This document shows positions 44,424 through 54,325 of a stretch of DNA of 64,000 nt, in pieces (within the stretch, counting starts at the first letter, position 1; each line of letters starts with the position of its first letter). The DNA lies in NCBI RefSeq assembly GCF_026650985.1, contig NZ_CP086239.1, forward strand, positions 3,286,001 to 3,350,000, given 5' to 3'. The notes beneath the pieces are model-generated. The model saw only the letters and a program-made list of their open reading frames with translations, was not told where the DNA came from and ran no database searches. The position numbers and the translations under genes were made by a program. The stretch is from Clostridium estertheticum. Its GTDB lineage: Bacteria; Bacillota; Clostridia; Clostridiales; Clostridiaceae.

Positions 44424-44455
44424 AAAAAATAGACAATATATACTTGTCTATTTTT
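44424..44455 (-). terminator. Terminator of the peptide transport operon
   Basis: AAAAATAGACAA with TTGTCTATTTTT, 6 bp past the oppF-like stop. Confidence 0.75.
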
Positions 44456-44460
44456 ATAAT

Positions 44461-45423
44461 TTATAGATTCCAACATGCTACTCGGTGTCCTCCACCTATA
44501 TCTTCAAACTTAGGTTCTTCTTTTGTGCATTTTTCTGAACATTTAAAACATCTAGTATGAAAACTGCACCCAGATGGTGGATTAATTGGACTTGGCACAT
44601 CACCCGTTAATATTATTCTACTTTTTTTCTTAGTTGGATCTGGAATTGGAATGGCCGATAATAGTGCCTGTGAATATGGATGCTTAGGTTCATTATAGAG
44701 TATATCTCCATCCGCAATTTCAACCATTTTCCCTAAATACATTACACCAACTCTTGTACTTACATGTTTAACTACATTTAGTCCGTGTGCAATAAATAGA
44801 TAAGTTAGATCAAATTCCTTTTGCAGATCATGAAGCAAATTAAGGACCTGTGCTTGTATAGAAACATCTAATGCTGATACTGGTTCATCACAAACAATAA
44901 GCTTAGGATTTAGAGAAAGTGCCCTTGCTATACCAACTCTTTGCCTTTGACCACCACTAAATTCGTGGGGATATCTATTTCTATGAAAACTAGCTAGTCC
45001 TACGCAATTTAAAAGCGATAAAACTCTCCTCTCTATATCCTCTTTTCTTTCTGTTTTATTTACCCTCATAGGCTCAGCTATTATATCACCAATGTTCATC
45101 CTTGGATTTAGAGAAGAGTAAGGATCTTGAAATATAATTTGTATGTTTTTTCTCATACTCTTTTGCTCTTTTTTTGATAACTTAGCTATATCGCTTCCTT
45201 CAAAAATAACTTGACCCGAGGTTGGAGTCATAAGATTAACAAGCATTCTACCGGTAGTTGATTTTCCACAACCGGATTCACCAACGAGTCCTAAGGTTTC
45301 ACCCTTGAAAATATTAAATGACACACCGTCAACAGCCTTAACAAAATCTGTTGTTCCACCAAATACACCAGATTTTACAGGGAAATATTTTTTTAAATGT
45401 TTAACTTCTAATAATGGTTCCAT
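44461..45423 (-). CDS. oppF: Oligopeptide/dipeptide ABC transporter ATP-binding protein (OppF/DppF)
   Basis: 320 aa. Walker [10 protein letters not shown] (about 56-64), signature [15 protein letters not shown], Walker [15 protein letters not shown], and the C-terminal oligo_HPY domain with a Cys-rich end ([15 protein letters not shown]) as in DppF/OppF ATPases. Last gene of the operon, 2 bp past oppD. Energises import of small peptides. Confidence 0.95.
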   Translation of the reverse strand: MEPLLEVKHLKKYFPVKSGVFGGTTDFVKAVDGVSFNIFKGETLGLVGESGCGKSTTGRMLVNLMTPTSGQVIFEGSDIAKLSKKEQKSMRKNIQIIFQDPYSSLNPRMNIGDIIAEPMRVNKTERKEDIERRVLSLLNCVGLASFHRNRYPHEFSGGQRQRVGIARALSLNPKLIVCDEPVSALDVSIQAQVLNLLHDLQKEFDLTYLFIAHGLNVVKHVSTRVGVMYLGKMVEIADGDILYNEPKHPYSQALLSAIPIPDPTKKKSRIILTGDVPSPINPPSGCSFHTRCFKCSEKCTKEEPKFEDIGGGHRVACWNL

Positions 45424-45425
45424 AT

Positions 45426-46403
45426 TTACACCTGTCCTTCCCGTTTATCACTGTATAGAAAACAACGAACTTTTCTACCTTCATATTCCACAAGCTCTGG
45501 TTGCTTAACCTTGCAAATATCCATACATTTATTACACCTATCACTAAAAGAACACCCTTTGGGCATATGTAGCGGGTTAGGTACCATCCCAGGAATCATA
45601 AATAACTGGTCAACCTTTTCATCCACCTTAGGTATGGAAAGAAGTAGACCTTCCGTATATGGATGTAACGGTTTCTCAAATAACTGAAGCGAAGTTGCGC
45701 TTTCAACGATCTTTCCACAATACATTACTACAACTTTATCTGCTGTTTCTGCAACTACTCCAAGATCATGGGTAATTAAAAGAATTGCAGTTCCAAATTT
45801 ATCTTTTAATTTTACTATTAATTCTAAAATCTGAGCTTGTATAGTAACATCAAGAGCAGTTGTAGGTTCATCTGCAATAAGTAATTCTGGGTTACAAGAA
45901 AGTGCTATAGCAATCATTACTCTTTGTCTCATTCCACCACTTAATTGATGAGGATAATCGTTTATTCTCTTCTCTGGAGTTGGAATACCTACAAGCTCTA
46001 GCATCTTAACTGCCTCAGCCATTGCATCTTTCTTTTTTAATTTCTTATGCCTAGTTATAGTTTCCGCTATTTGCTTTCCTACAGTAAATACAGGATTTAA
46101 AGAAGTCATAGGTTCTTGAAATATCATAGCTATTTCATTACCTCTTATATTTCGCATTTCTTTATTACTTTTCTTTAATAAATCTTCACCTTTAAATAAA
46201 ATCTCTCCACCTATAATTTCTCCAGGTGGATTTGGTATAAGGCTCAATATCGATAATGAAGTTACACTTTTTCCACTACCAGATTCACCAACAATGGCCA
46301 GTATTTCACCTTTGTCCACCTCAAAATCTACGCCATCTACTGCATTTACGAGTCCACCCTTAACTCTAAATTGAGTTTTTAAGTTTTTAACTTCTAGTAA
46401 CAT
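45426..46403 (-). CDS. oppD: Oligopeptide/dipeptide ABC transporter ATP-binding protein (OppD/DppD)
   Basis: 325 aa from ATG 46403 ([12 protein letters not shown]), where TAAGGGGG lies in front; the frame upstream (to 46478) overlaps oppC and has no site. Walker A GESGSGKS, signature [15 protein letters not shown], Walker [15 protein letters not shown], and a C-terminal Cys-rich end ([16 protein letters not shown]). The G-rich Shine-Dalgarno is a good partner for the C-rich sRNA loop. Confidence 0.95.
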   Translation of the reverse strand: MLLEVKNLKTQFRVKGGLVNAVDGVDFEVDKGEILAIVGESGSGKSVTSLSILSLIPNPPGEIIGGEILFKGEDLLKKSNKEMRNIRGNEIAMIFQEPMTSLNPVFTVGKQIAETITRHKKLKKKDAMAEAVKMLELVGIPTPEKRINDYPHQLSGGMRQRVMIAIALSCNPELLIADEPTTALDVTIQAQILELIVKLKDKFGTAILLITHDLGVVAETADKVVVMYCGKIVESATSLQLFEKPLHPYTEGLLLSIPKVDEKVDQLFMIPGMVPNPLHMPKGCSFSDRCNKCMDICKVKQPELVEYEGRKVRCFLYSDKREGQV

Positions 46404-46416
46404 TATGTTATCCCCC

Positions 46417-47310
46417 TTATTGATGAAGTTTTGGATCCAAAGCATCCCTAAGTCCATCACCAAATAGATTGAAAGCAAGTACAGTTATTGTTATAGCAAT
46501 ACCTGGAAATAGAATTATATGAGAAGCATTATAAAAATATCCTCTCCCTGCTCCGAGCATACTCCCCCATTCTGCTTGTGGAGGTTGTACTCCAAGTCCC
46601 AAAAATCCAAGAGCCGCCGTATCTAAAATAGCGTTAGATACTCCGAGAGTCGCACGCACAATTATAGGCGAAATTACATTAGGTAATATGTGTTTAAATA
46701 TTATAGCAAAATCACTATTTCCAATAACTCTTGCAGCTTGAACATATTCACTATCTTTAATTGATAATATTGAACCCCTAACAATTCTCGCATATTCAGG
46801 AATGGTAACAATACTTATTGCAATTATAGCATTATCTATACCCTTACCTAGAACACTCATAAAAGCAATTGCAAGTAATAAAGAAGGGAAGGCAAGTATA
46901 ATATCCATAAATCTCATAATTAGCATATCTACCTTGCCACCATAATATCCAGCTATAGATCCTACAAAAATCCCTATGGATAGAGCTACTGCAACTGCTG
47001 TAATGCCAACTCTTAAAGAAATTTTAGTACCATCTATTATCCTGCTTAAAATATCACGCCCCTGCTCATCTGTTCCAAACCAATGAGCTAATGATGGTTT
47101 TTGAAGGCTTTGAGCTAATTCTCCTATATTCGGATTATAAGGCATAATTAATGGTCCCAAAATGGCAACAAGTACTAATATTATTATAATTACCAGCCCG
47201 ACTAGAGCTGCTTTATTTTTCTTAATCATATACCATGCATTCCCAAGTTTAGATTCTTCTTTAGGAGTGTTTTGCAATTGTACTTCTTCATTTAAATTTT
47301 GGGTTATCAT
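46417..47310 (-). CDS. oppC: Peptide ABC transporter permease (OppC/DppC)
   Basis: 297 aa. An N-terminal OppC_N part (LGNAWYMIKKNKAALVGL) then six helices. The EAA loop reads EYVQAARVIGNSDFAIIFKHILPN. Pairs with OppB to form the membrane channel. AGAGGAG precedes the ATG. Confidence 0.95.
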   Translation of the reverse strand: MITQNLNEEVQLQNTPKEESKLGNAWYMIKKNKAALVGLVIIIILVLVAILGPLIMPYNPNIGELAQSLQKPSLAHWFGTDEQGRDILSRIIDGTKISLRVGITAVAVALSIGIFVGSIAGYYGGKVDMLIMRFMDIILAFPSLLLAIAFMSVLGKGIDNAIIAISIVTIPEYARIVRGSILSIKDSEYVQAARVIGNSDFAIIFKHILPNVISPIIVRATLGVSNAILDTAALGFLGLGVQPPQAEWGSMLGAGRGYFYNASHIILFPGIAITITVLAFNLFGDGLRDALDPKLHQ

Positions 47311-47324
47311 TTTATATCACTCCT

Positions 47325-48329
47325 CTAAGAATATTTAATCCTTGGATCTATAAATGCATAAATTATATCTACGATTAAATTAACAAGCACAAAAATTACT
47401 GCCATCATCATAACCGTACCTTGAACAACAGGATAATCTGTAACTAAAATTGCATCTACTACGTATTTACCAACACCTGGCCATGAGAATACAGTCTCTG
47501 TTAGTACTGCTCCCCCTAGTAACGATCCTAGTTGAAGCCCTATTACTGTTATAATTGGAATCAATGCATTTTTCAGTGCATGTCCAAATATAACTGGTCT
47601 TTCTAAAAGACCCTTCGCTCTAGCGGTCCTAATATAATCTTGTCTCACAACCTCAAGCATAGTAGAACGAGTCATTCTTGCAATAATCGCAGTGGATGCA
47701 GATCCAAGTGCTACCGCTGGCATAATCAGATGTTTTAAAGCACTAGCGAATGCGGCCATATTTCCAGTAGCCAAAGAATCAATTAAGTATAAACCTGTGA
47801 TTCTAATTGGTTCAAGGCCTATATCTATCCTCCCGGATACTGGCAACCAATGAAGTTGAACTGAAAAAACTAATATAAAAATTAAGCCTAACCAAAATAT
47901 AGGCATTGATACTCCAAGCAGTGATACTATCATGCAAATATAATCAGCAATTGAGTTTTGTTTAATAGCAGAAATAACCCCCATAATAACTCCAAAAATA
48001 GAAGAAAATATAATAGCTGCTAATGCAAGTTCAATTGTAGCTGGGAAACGTGCCATTATTTCATCCCATACCGGAGTTTTTGACATAAGTGAATTTCCCA
48101 AATCCCCATGAAATATTCCTATTAAAAAATCCCAATACTGAATATAAATAGGCTTATTCAGTCCAAGTTGTTCTCTTAGAGCTATAATCTGACTTTGACT
48201 TGCGTGCTGACCAAGAATTGTGGCAGCTGGATCAGTAGTAAACATGTGCATAACCAAGAAAACAAGCATTGATACTCCAACGATAACGGGTAATAGCAAA
48301 AGCAGTCTTTTAATAATATATTTAGCCAT
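47325..48329 (-). CDS. oppB: Peptide ABC transporter permease (OppB/DppB)
   Basis: 334 aa from ATG 48329 (MAKYIIKRLLLLLPVIVGVSMLVF) with AGAGGAGG 6 bases upstream. Six helices with EAA loop QDYIRTARAKGLLERPVIFGHALKNALIP. First permease of the operon after oppA. Confidence 0.95.
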   Translation of the reverse strand: MAKYIIKRLLLLLPVIVGVSMLVFLVMHMFTTDPAATILGQHASQSQIIALREQLGLNKPIYIQYWDFLIGIFHGDLGNSLMSKTPVWDEIMARFPATIELALAAIIFSSIFGVIMGVISAIKQNSIADYICMIVSLLGVSMPIFWLGLIFILVFSVQLHWLPVSGRIDIGLEPIRITGLYLIDSLATGNMAAFASALKHLIMPAVALGSASTAIIARMTRSTMLEVVRQDYIRTARAKGLLERPVIFGHALKNALIPIITVIGLQLGSLLGGAVLTETVFSWPGVGKYVVDAILVTDYPVVQGTVMMMAVIFVLVNLIVDIIYAFIDPRIKYS

Positions 48330-48360
48330 GGTTGCCTCCTCTTTAAATCTTAAAAAGTGA

Positions 48361-48381
48361 AACACCGCAACTTACGGTATT
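48361..48381 (-). terminator. Attenuator-like hairpin between oppA and oppB
   Basis: On the minus strand AATACCGTAAGTTGCGGTGTT folds to a 7-bp stem with one G-U; a short T-run follows. Such hairpins in binding-protein operons let oppA mRNA exceed permease mRNA. Confidence 0.5.
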
Positions 48382-48408
48382 CCACCTAAAAATCTTTCTT
48401 AAATAGAA

Positions 48409-49974
48409 TTATTTATCTACACCACTAAAAAATACTGTTCCTGTTGGATGTATAGCAAACCCAGTAACCTTAGGTGAATATGCTGCAAGGGCTTGTGAAT
48501 GTGATATTGGAAGCCATGGAGCATCTTTTGCTACCACTTGTTGTATTTCTTTATAAACTTTATTTCTTTCCTCTCCATTTGGTAATGCTCTGCCTTTTTC
48601 AAGTAAAGCGTCCACAACAGGATTTGAATATTGAGCTGAATTCAAAGTAGATTTAATTTCATGTGAATCAAGTAATGTAAGGAAGTTATCCGCATCACCA
48701 TTGTCACCTGTCCAACCATAGAAGAATATATCTCCTTCTCCATTAGCAAGTTTTGCTTTATAATCAGTCCAATTGTATGAATCTATAGTTGCTGTAACTC
48801 CAATCTTTGCCAAGTAATTTTGAACTGATTCTGCAAGTTTTTGTCCACCAACTGTATTATATGGTCTAGGATTAGAATAAGTAATAATTTTAACCTTTAA
48901 ATTTGATTTCCCAGCATCCTTAAGCATCTGTTTTGCCTTTGCTACATCATATTTATATGGCTCAACTGTCTTATCGTAACCAGGCATAAATGATGGAAGT
49001 GGACTGTTTGCTACGGTTGAATATCCTTGATACAAATATTTAACAAGTTCATCGCGATTGATTGCATGAGAAATAGCTTCCCTTAACTTAACATCATTAA
49101 ATGGTGCTCTTGATGTATTAAATCCCATATAGTTGATGTTCATTCCATCACTTTGATATATTTTCATATTACTAGATTTTAATTTTGCAATATCATTAGG
49201 GTCAACTCCGTCAATTATATCTGTTCCGGCAGTCATTAAATCACTGGCACGTACTGAATTTTCTTTTGTAAACTTAAACACTATGTTATCAGCCTTTGGT
49301 TTAACTCCCCAATACGTATCATTTTTCTTAAGTTTTATTGACTGATTTTTATCCCAAGATACAAAAGTATAAGGCCCTGTACCAACTGGATTTTCAACAA
49401 ATTTAGCTCCAAACTTTTTAGCTGCTGTTGGACTTACAATTGGAGCCGCAAGGCACATAGCAAGATTCGCTAAAAACGGAGTATATTTATTTTTAAGCGT
49501 AAACTTAACTGAATAATCGCCAGTTTTTTCAAGTTTCGCTACTGGTCCAAATGTGAAAGATGCATAAGGCATATCATTTGTAGCCTTTGGAGGCAGTTGT
49601 CTCCCAACACTATATATAACCGAATCTGCATTAAAAGGTGTTCCATCTTGGAACTTAACATTCTTTCTTAAATTAAAAGTATATTCTTTTCCATCAGTAC
49701 TAATTTTCCAATCCGTAGCAAGACTAGGTTCAATATCGGTAGATCCATCTTTGTATTTAAGAAGACCTTCATAAACATTAACAATAACCTTAGCAGACTC
49801 ACCATCATCTACATAAGCTGGATCTAATCCTCTAGGATCTGCTCCCTGAGAATAAATTATTGTTTTTGGCGTTCCTGTTTTGGTTGCGGTAGCCTTTGAA
49901 CTTCCACAGCCTGTAAGCGCGGCACTTAATACAAGTACCCCCGTAAGCATCATAGCAAGATATTTCCTTTTCAT
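48409..49974 (-). CDS. oppA: Peptide-binding lipoprotein (OppA/DppA family)
   Basis: 521 aa. A lipoprotein signal with LTGC (Cys near 23) then the SBP_bac_5 domain. Marks are LDPAYVDDGESAKVIVNVYEGLL, WKISTDGKEYTFNLRKNVKFQDGTPF, NPVGTGPYTFVSWDKN, and the loop PFNDVKLREAISHAINRDELVKY. Short compared with classical OppA, as in DppA/DppE dipeptide binders. Captures peptides outside the membrane and delivers them to OppBC. Confidence 0.95.
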   Translation of the reverse strand: MKRKYLAMMLTGVLVLSAALTGCGSSKATATKTGTPKTIIYSQGADPRGLDPAYVDDGESAKVIVNVYEGLLKYKDGSTDIEPSLATDWKISTDGKEYTFNLRKNVKFQDGTPFNADSVIYSVGRQLPPKATNDMPYASFTFGPVAKLEKTGDYSVKFTLKNKYTPFLANLAMCLAAPIVSPTAAKKFGAKFVENPVGTGPYTFVSWDKNQSIKLKKNDTYWGVKPKADNIVFKFTKENSVRASDLMTAGTDIIDGVDPNDIAKLKSSNMKIYQSDGMNINYMGFNTSRAPFNDVKLREAISHAINRDELVKYLYQGYSTVANSPLPSFMPGYDKTVEPYKYDVAKAKQMLKDAGKSNLKVKIITYSNPRPYNTVGGQKLAESVQNYLAKIGVTATIDSYNWTDYKAKLANGEGDIFFYGWTGDNGDADNFLTLLDSHEIKSTLNSAQYSNPVVDALLEKGRALPNGEERNKVYKEIQQVVAKDAPWLPISHSQALAAYSPKVTGFAIHPTGTVFFSGVDK

Positions 49975-50058
49975 ATTAATTTGCCCCCCCTAAAATGTGT
50001 AAATAATCCATATTTAAAACTGAAATGTTTGTTTTGGAATCATGCATTTATTTAGCCT

Positions 50059-50087
50059 ATTTTACCATCATATATTTAAAATTGCAA
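50059..50087 (-). promoter_or_regulatory. Promoter of the peptide transport operon
   Basis: On the minus strand TTGCAA (50082-50087) and TAAAAT (50059-50064) with a 17-bp spacer, about 85 bp before the oppA start. No strong dyad seen around it. Confidence 0.6.
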
Positions 50088-50328
50088 GTTTTATTAATTG
50101 TTAATTCAATTAATTATTTATTGCACCTATGTAGCTATGTATATGTCATAAATTCTATTTTTATGAATTATTAATTGAGTACTGCTTCATATTTAACATA
50201 TAATTTTGAAACTACGTTATATAAGCTATTGATAAATATGTCTTTTACTGCAATAATAAGTATAGGTTAAGATATAAATTAAAATAAAAAATTGTTATTA
50301 TAATTAAACTAATATCGGAGGTAAATAT

Positions 50329-51132
50329 ATGGAATCAGTTAATATTTTAGGTACGGGGAGTGCTATGGTTACAAAATGTTATAACACTTGTTTTACCATT
50401 TCTAATGGTAAAGAGCATTTTTTAGTAGATACAGGTGGTGGAAATACCATACTCTCAAACCTAGAAAAATTAAACATAGATATAGGCAATATCCACAATG
50501 TTTTTATATCTCATAGACATAACGATCATATTTCTGGCATTGTTTGGATCATTAGGGCTGTAGCTCAGCAAATTATGAATGGAAATTATGACGGCAATCT
50601 AACAATTTATTGCCACAAAAATAATATTGATATAATAAACACAATAAGCGACTTACTTTTAGATAAAAAATTTACAAAATATATTGGAACTAGAATACTA
50701 TTTAATGAGATTTATGATAAGTGCACTGTTACTATACTAGACTTAAATATAAATTTTTTTGATATCAAAAGTACTAAAGAACTTCAGTTTGGCTTTAATA
50801 CAACACTTAAAAACGGAAAAAGTTTGGCTTTTTTTGGTGATGAGCCTTACAACGAAGAGTTATTTGAATATGCTAATAATGTAGATTATCTTTTTCATGA
50901 AGCCTTTTGTTTATATTCACAAAAAGATATCTTTAAACCTTATGAAAAGCATCATGCTACTGTAAAAGATGCTTGTGAAAATGCATCCAAGCTAAATGTA
51001 AAAAATATAGTTCTATTTCATACTGAGGATAAAAATATATTAAATAGAAGAAAACTATATACTGATGAAGGCAAGAAATTCTTTGCAGGAAATATTATTG
51101 TTCCTGATGATTTAGATATTATTGAATTGTAG
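50329..51132 (+). CDS. Metallo-beta-lactamase-fold hydrolase (RNase Z-like)
   Basis: 267 aa. The zinc motif HRHNDH is at 62-67, more metal ligands lie in FFGDEPYNEELF and FHEAFC, and a late His in VLFHTED. GTGSAMVTKCYNTC at the N-terminus resembles the RNase Z/arylsulfatase branch of the fold. Substrate unknown. CGGAGG lies before the ATG. Ended by a strong terminator before the activase operon. Confidence 0.87.
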   Translation: MESVNILGTGSAMVTKCYNTCFTISNGKEHFLVDTGGGNTILSNLEKLNIDIGNIHNVFISHRHNDHISGIVWIIRAVAQQIMNGNYDGNLTIYCHKNNIDIINTISDLLLDKKFTKYIGTRILFNEIYDKCTVTILDLNINFFDIKSTKELQFGFNTTLKNGKSLAFFGDEPYNEELFEYANNVDYLFHEAFCLYSQKDIFKPYEKHHATVKDACENASKLNVKNIVLFHTEDKNILNRRKLYTDEGKKFFAGNIIVPDDLDIIEL

Positions 51133-51167
51133 ATGATTTAATATCAAATAAACAAAATGTTTACCAT

Positions 51168-51216
51168 AAGTCTGTGCCCATAATATCCTAGAGATATTAT
51201 GGGCGCAGACTTTTTT
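51168..51216 (+). terminator. Intrinsic terminator after the MBL gene
   Basis: AAGTCTGTGCCCATAATATC pairs with GATATTATGGGCGCAGACTT (one mismatch), followed by T. Confidence 0.9.
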
Positions 51217-51334
51217 ATGCAAGAAGAAATATATAACATGTTATTCTGTAAAATTATATTCTAAATAAGAATACTTTTTCCATAAATAGTTCAGAATAAA
51301 AAAGAGTGATATATGCACATGGAAGGAGTAAATT

Positions 51335-52273
51335 ATGAAAGTTGGTATTCCTAAAGGGTTATTATATTATAAATACTACCCATTTATAAACACATTTTTA
51401 AGTGAACTAGGTGTAGAAATAATTACATCTACAGATACGAATAAAAATATTTTAAATGAAGGAATTAAATATTGCGTGGATGAGGCATGTCTACCTATAA
51501 AGATATTCCATGGACATATCTTAGATATAAAAGATAAATGTGATTTATTAATAATACCAAGATTTATGAGGGTACGCGAGCGCGAATTTATATGCCCAAA
51601 GTTTTGCGGACTTCCAGAAATGATTTTATGTAGCATACCTAATATGCCAAAAGTAATGACAGAACCTATATATGCAACAAGCGAGAAGGAATTATATACT
51701 TGGTGTAAAAAATTAGCTAACATGATTACGAAAGACAAACGCAAAACAAAGGTTGCATTTAACAATGCTCTAGAAGAACAAAGAAAGACTAAATTTGGCA
51801 TCAAAGATGAAGGCTATAAAATAACTATCGCTCTAGTTGGGCATCCATACAATCTCTACGATACCTTTATTAATATGGATATAGTAAAGAAATTAAACAA
51901 ATTAGGAGTCGGGATCATAACAGAGGAATACGTGAGTGAAGAACAAATTAAATCAGAGATAAATACTCTTTTTAAACGTCCCTTTTGGACTTTTGCATCA
52001 AATTCTTATGGCTTTACAACTAGTATATCTAAAAATAAAGAAATAGATGGTGCTATATATATATCATCCTTTGCTTGCGGAATAGACTCTGTTGTAATTG
52101 AACTTATTAAAGATAAACTTGAAGGTTTCCCTCTTTTAGTCTTAAAAGTTGATGAACATACTGGTGAAGGTGGTCTAGATACAAGAATTGAGGCCTTTAT
52201 TGATATGATTGAAAGGAAAAATAACAATGAAGATAACATTTCCACATTTCGGCAACACACATCTTGCAGCTAA
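51335..52273 (+). CDS. Activase-associated protein (DUF2229-like), first half
   Basis: 312 aa, beginning MKVGIPKGLLYYKYYPFINTFLSELG. FALSE-looking repeats aside, Cys-containing stretches CVDEACLPIKIFHGH and KFCGLPEMILCS and the ending HTGEGGLDTRIEAFIDMIERK match the DUF2229 module of acyl-CoA dehydratase activase systems. In many clostridia this module is fused to the BadF ATPase in one ~1400-aa protein; here it is separate. Overlaps the next gene by 47 bp. Confidence 0.82.
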   Translation: MKVGIPKGLLYYKYYPFINTFLSELGVEIITSTDTNKNILNEGIKYCVDEACLPIKIFHGHILDIKDKCDLLIIPRFMRVREREFICPKFCGLPEMILCSIPNMPKVMTEPIYATSEKELYTWCKKLANMITKDKRKTKVAFNNALEEQRKTKFGIKDEGYKITIALVGHPYNLYDTFINMDIVKKLNKLGVGIITEEYVSEEQIKSEINTLFKRPFWTFASNSYGFTTSISKNKEIDGAIYISSFACGIDSVVIELIKDKLEGFPLLVLKVDEHTGEGGLDTRIEAFIDMIERKNNNEDNISTFRQHTSCS

Positions 52274-53324
52274 AGCATTATTTGATGGGCTCGGTATAGA
52301 ATGTATAATTGCACCATTTAATAGTAGCGCAGCATTGGAGCTAGGCTCGACGTTTTCTCCTGAAGAAATGTGCTTACCTTATAAAATTATGATGGGTAAT
52401 TATTTGCAGAGTATAAAGCTTGGGGCTGATACCATACTCCTTCCCGGAAGCTGTGGTCCTTGTAGATTTGGTGAGTACTGCGAATTGCAAATAAATGCAC
52501 TTAAGAAAATGGGGCACAACTTAACTTTTATTGTAGTTGATAGTCCTTTTGATATTGGCAAAAATGAATTTTTAAATCGCCTATCCAAGATATCAAATAA
52601 TAGTAAAGAAGGTAAATTACAAAAAATCAAAGCATTAAAAGTGGCCTACACTGTAAATGAACTTATAGATAAAATTGAAAGTAAAGTACATTATTTAACA
52701 GGATTTGAAGTTAACAAAGGTCAATTTAAAAACCTTTTAAAAGAATGCACCATAAATGCCGCCAATGCACTTTCACCACCACAGATGGTGAGTATTTTAA
52801 AAGAATATAATAATAAAATAGATAATGTTCCTATTAATAAAGATAAGACCCCAATTAAAATTGCAATTATTGGTGAGATTTATACTATAATTGAGCCCTT
52901 TGCTAATCTATATATAGAAGATAAACTTATGGACTATGGAGTATCCACTAAAAGAAAACTTACCCCTACTTGGTGGATTAAAAATGCATTACTTAGTCCA
53001 TTTAAACTTAACTCAATTGACATAAGGAAAGCCTCTAAAGAATATCTTCCATATTATATTGGTGGTCACGCTAGAGAATGTGTAGGAGAAATGCTTCTTG
53101 CAGAAAAAGAAAGTTTTGATGGAGCAATTCAAATCTTTCCTATGGGATGTATGCCTGAAATTGTATCAAAAGCAATTCTAACTAAAATTTCAAGTGATAA
53201 GGATTTTCCAATAATGACTTTAATAGTAGACGAAATGACTGGTGAAGCCGGTTATATTACTAGGATAGAAGCATTTGTAGATATGTTAGAGAGGAGAAAA
53301 AACAATGTACTATATGGGAGTTGA
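52227..53324 (+). CDS. Activase-associated protein (DUF2229-like), second copy
   Basis: 366 aa from ATG 52227 (MKITFPHFGNTHLAAKALF), AAAGGA upstream. EEMCLPYKIMMGNYLQ and GSCGPCRFGEYCELQ hold a Cys cluster likely to bind an Fe-S cluster. The end (DEMTGEAGYITRIEAFVDMLERR) parallels the end of the previous protein, showing that the two are related modules. Overlaps the activase gene by 20 bp. Confidence 0.82.
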   Translation: MKITFPHFGNTHLAAKALFDGLGIECIIAPFNSSAALELGSTFSPEEMCLPYKIMMGNYLQSIKLGADTILLPGSCGPCRFGEYCELQINALKKMGHNLTFIVVDSPFDIGKNEFLNRLSKISNNSKEGKLQKIKALKVAYTVNELIDKIESKVHYLTGFEVNKGQFKNLLKECTINAANALSPPQMVSILKEYNNKIDNVPINKDKTPIKIAIIGEIYTIIEPFANLYIEDKLMDYGVSTKRKLTPTWWIKNALLSPFKLNSIDIRKASKEYLPYYIGGHARECVGEMLLAEKESFDGAIQIFPMGCMPEIVSKAILTKISSDKDFPIMTLIVDEMTGEAGYITRIEAFVDMLERRKNNVLYGS

Positions 53325-54279
53325 TGTAGGATCTGTAAGTACTAACATTGTACTATTAGATAATGCATTAAATGTTGTAGAAAAATTATATTTAAGAACA
53401 AAAGGTAAACCTATAAAAGCAATTCAAGACGGATTAAAAATATTAAACAAGAAATATGATACTAAGCAAATAAAATCAGTTGGAACTACTGGAAGCGGAA
53501 GACAAATGGCATCTTTTTTAATAGGCGCAGACATTGTAAAAAATGAAATTACTGCTCATTCAGTTGCATCCCTTGAAATTGACAAAGAAGTAAGTACCAT
53601 ATTAGAAATAGGTGGTCAAGATTCAAAGATAATATTATTAAAAAATGGTATAGTAACAGATTTTGCAATGAATACAGTATGCGCAGCAGGTACAGGGTCT
53701 TTTCTTGATAGGCAAGCAGAAAGGCTTGAGATACCTATTGAAGATTTTGGAGACTATGCATTAAAGTCAAAATCGCCTGTTAGAATAGCTGGAAGATGTG
53801 CCGTTTTTGCAGAATCTGACATGATACATAAGCAACAGCTTGGATATAATGAAGAAGACATAATAGGTGGGCTTTGCGAAGCAATGGTAAGGAATTATTT
53901 AAGCAATGTCGGAAAAGGTAAACAAATCCGTTCAAAAATATTTTTTCAAGGTGGTGTTGCAGCTAATATTGGTATTAAAGCAGCTTTTGAGAAAGCCTTA
54001 AATACTGAGGTTTATGTCCCAGTTCATTATAATGTAATGGGCGCTATTGGGGCTGCAATACTTTCAAAGGAAAAAACCATGAGGATAGGTAAAACAAATT
54101 TTAAAGGGTTTGAAATAGCATTTAATGATTTTGTACCCAGAAATATTGAGTGCAATGGTTGTGGTAATAATTGCGAAGTAATTGCAATAAAGGATGGTGA
54201 TAAAACTGTAGGCTGCTTTGGAGATAGGTGTGGCAAATGGAGCAATAAAATGGAACTCAAAAGTAGAGCTAGTAGATAA
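53305..54279 (+). CDS. Acyl-CoA dehydratase activase (BadF/HgdC family ATPase)
   Basis: 324 aa of the BadF/BadG/BcrA/BcrD ASKHA fold. The nucleotide loop is DVGSVSTNIVLLD (7-19), GGQDSK at 103-108, and the Fe-S cysteines C126 (NTVCAAGTG) and C165 (GRCAVFAESD) match the pair that holds the [4Fe-4S] cluster at the HgdC dimer interface. An extra C-terminal Cys-rich tail (CNGCGNNCEV ... CFGDRCGKW) is present. The family uses ATP to drive low-potential electrons into 2-hydroxyacyl-CoA dehydratases or BcrABCD-like enzymes. No dehydratase subunit lies in the window. GAGAGGAG lies before the ATG. Confidence 0.9.
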   Translation: MYYMGVDVGSVSTNIVLLDNALNVVEKLYLRTKGKPIKAIQDGLKILNKKYDTKQIKSVGTTGSGRQMASFLIGADIVKNEITAHSVASLEIDKEVSTILEIGGQDSKIILLKNGIVTDFAMNTVCAAGTGSFLDRQAERLEIPIEDFGDYALKSKSPVRIAGRCAVFAESDMIHKQQLGYNEEDIIGGLCEAMVRNYLSNVGKGKQIRSKIFFQGGVAANIGIKAAFEKALNTEVYVPVHYNVMGAIGAAILSKEKTMRIGKTNFKGFEIAFNDFVPRNIECNGCGNNCEVIAIKDGDKTVGCFGDRCGKWSNKMELKSRASR

Positions 54280-54306
54280 ACATTTATCTACTAGCTCTAC
54301 TTTTTT
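54259..54306 (+). terminator. Terminator overlapping the activase stop codon
   Basis: AAAAGTAGAGCTAGTAGATAA and its complement with loop ACA, then T. The TAA at 54277-54279 lies within the stem, so the end of the coding sequence forms the hairpin. Confidence 0.85.
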
Positions 54307-54325
54307 AGTATCTTATTCCATACAA

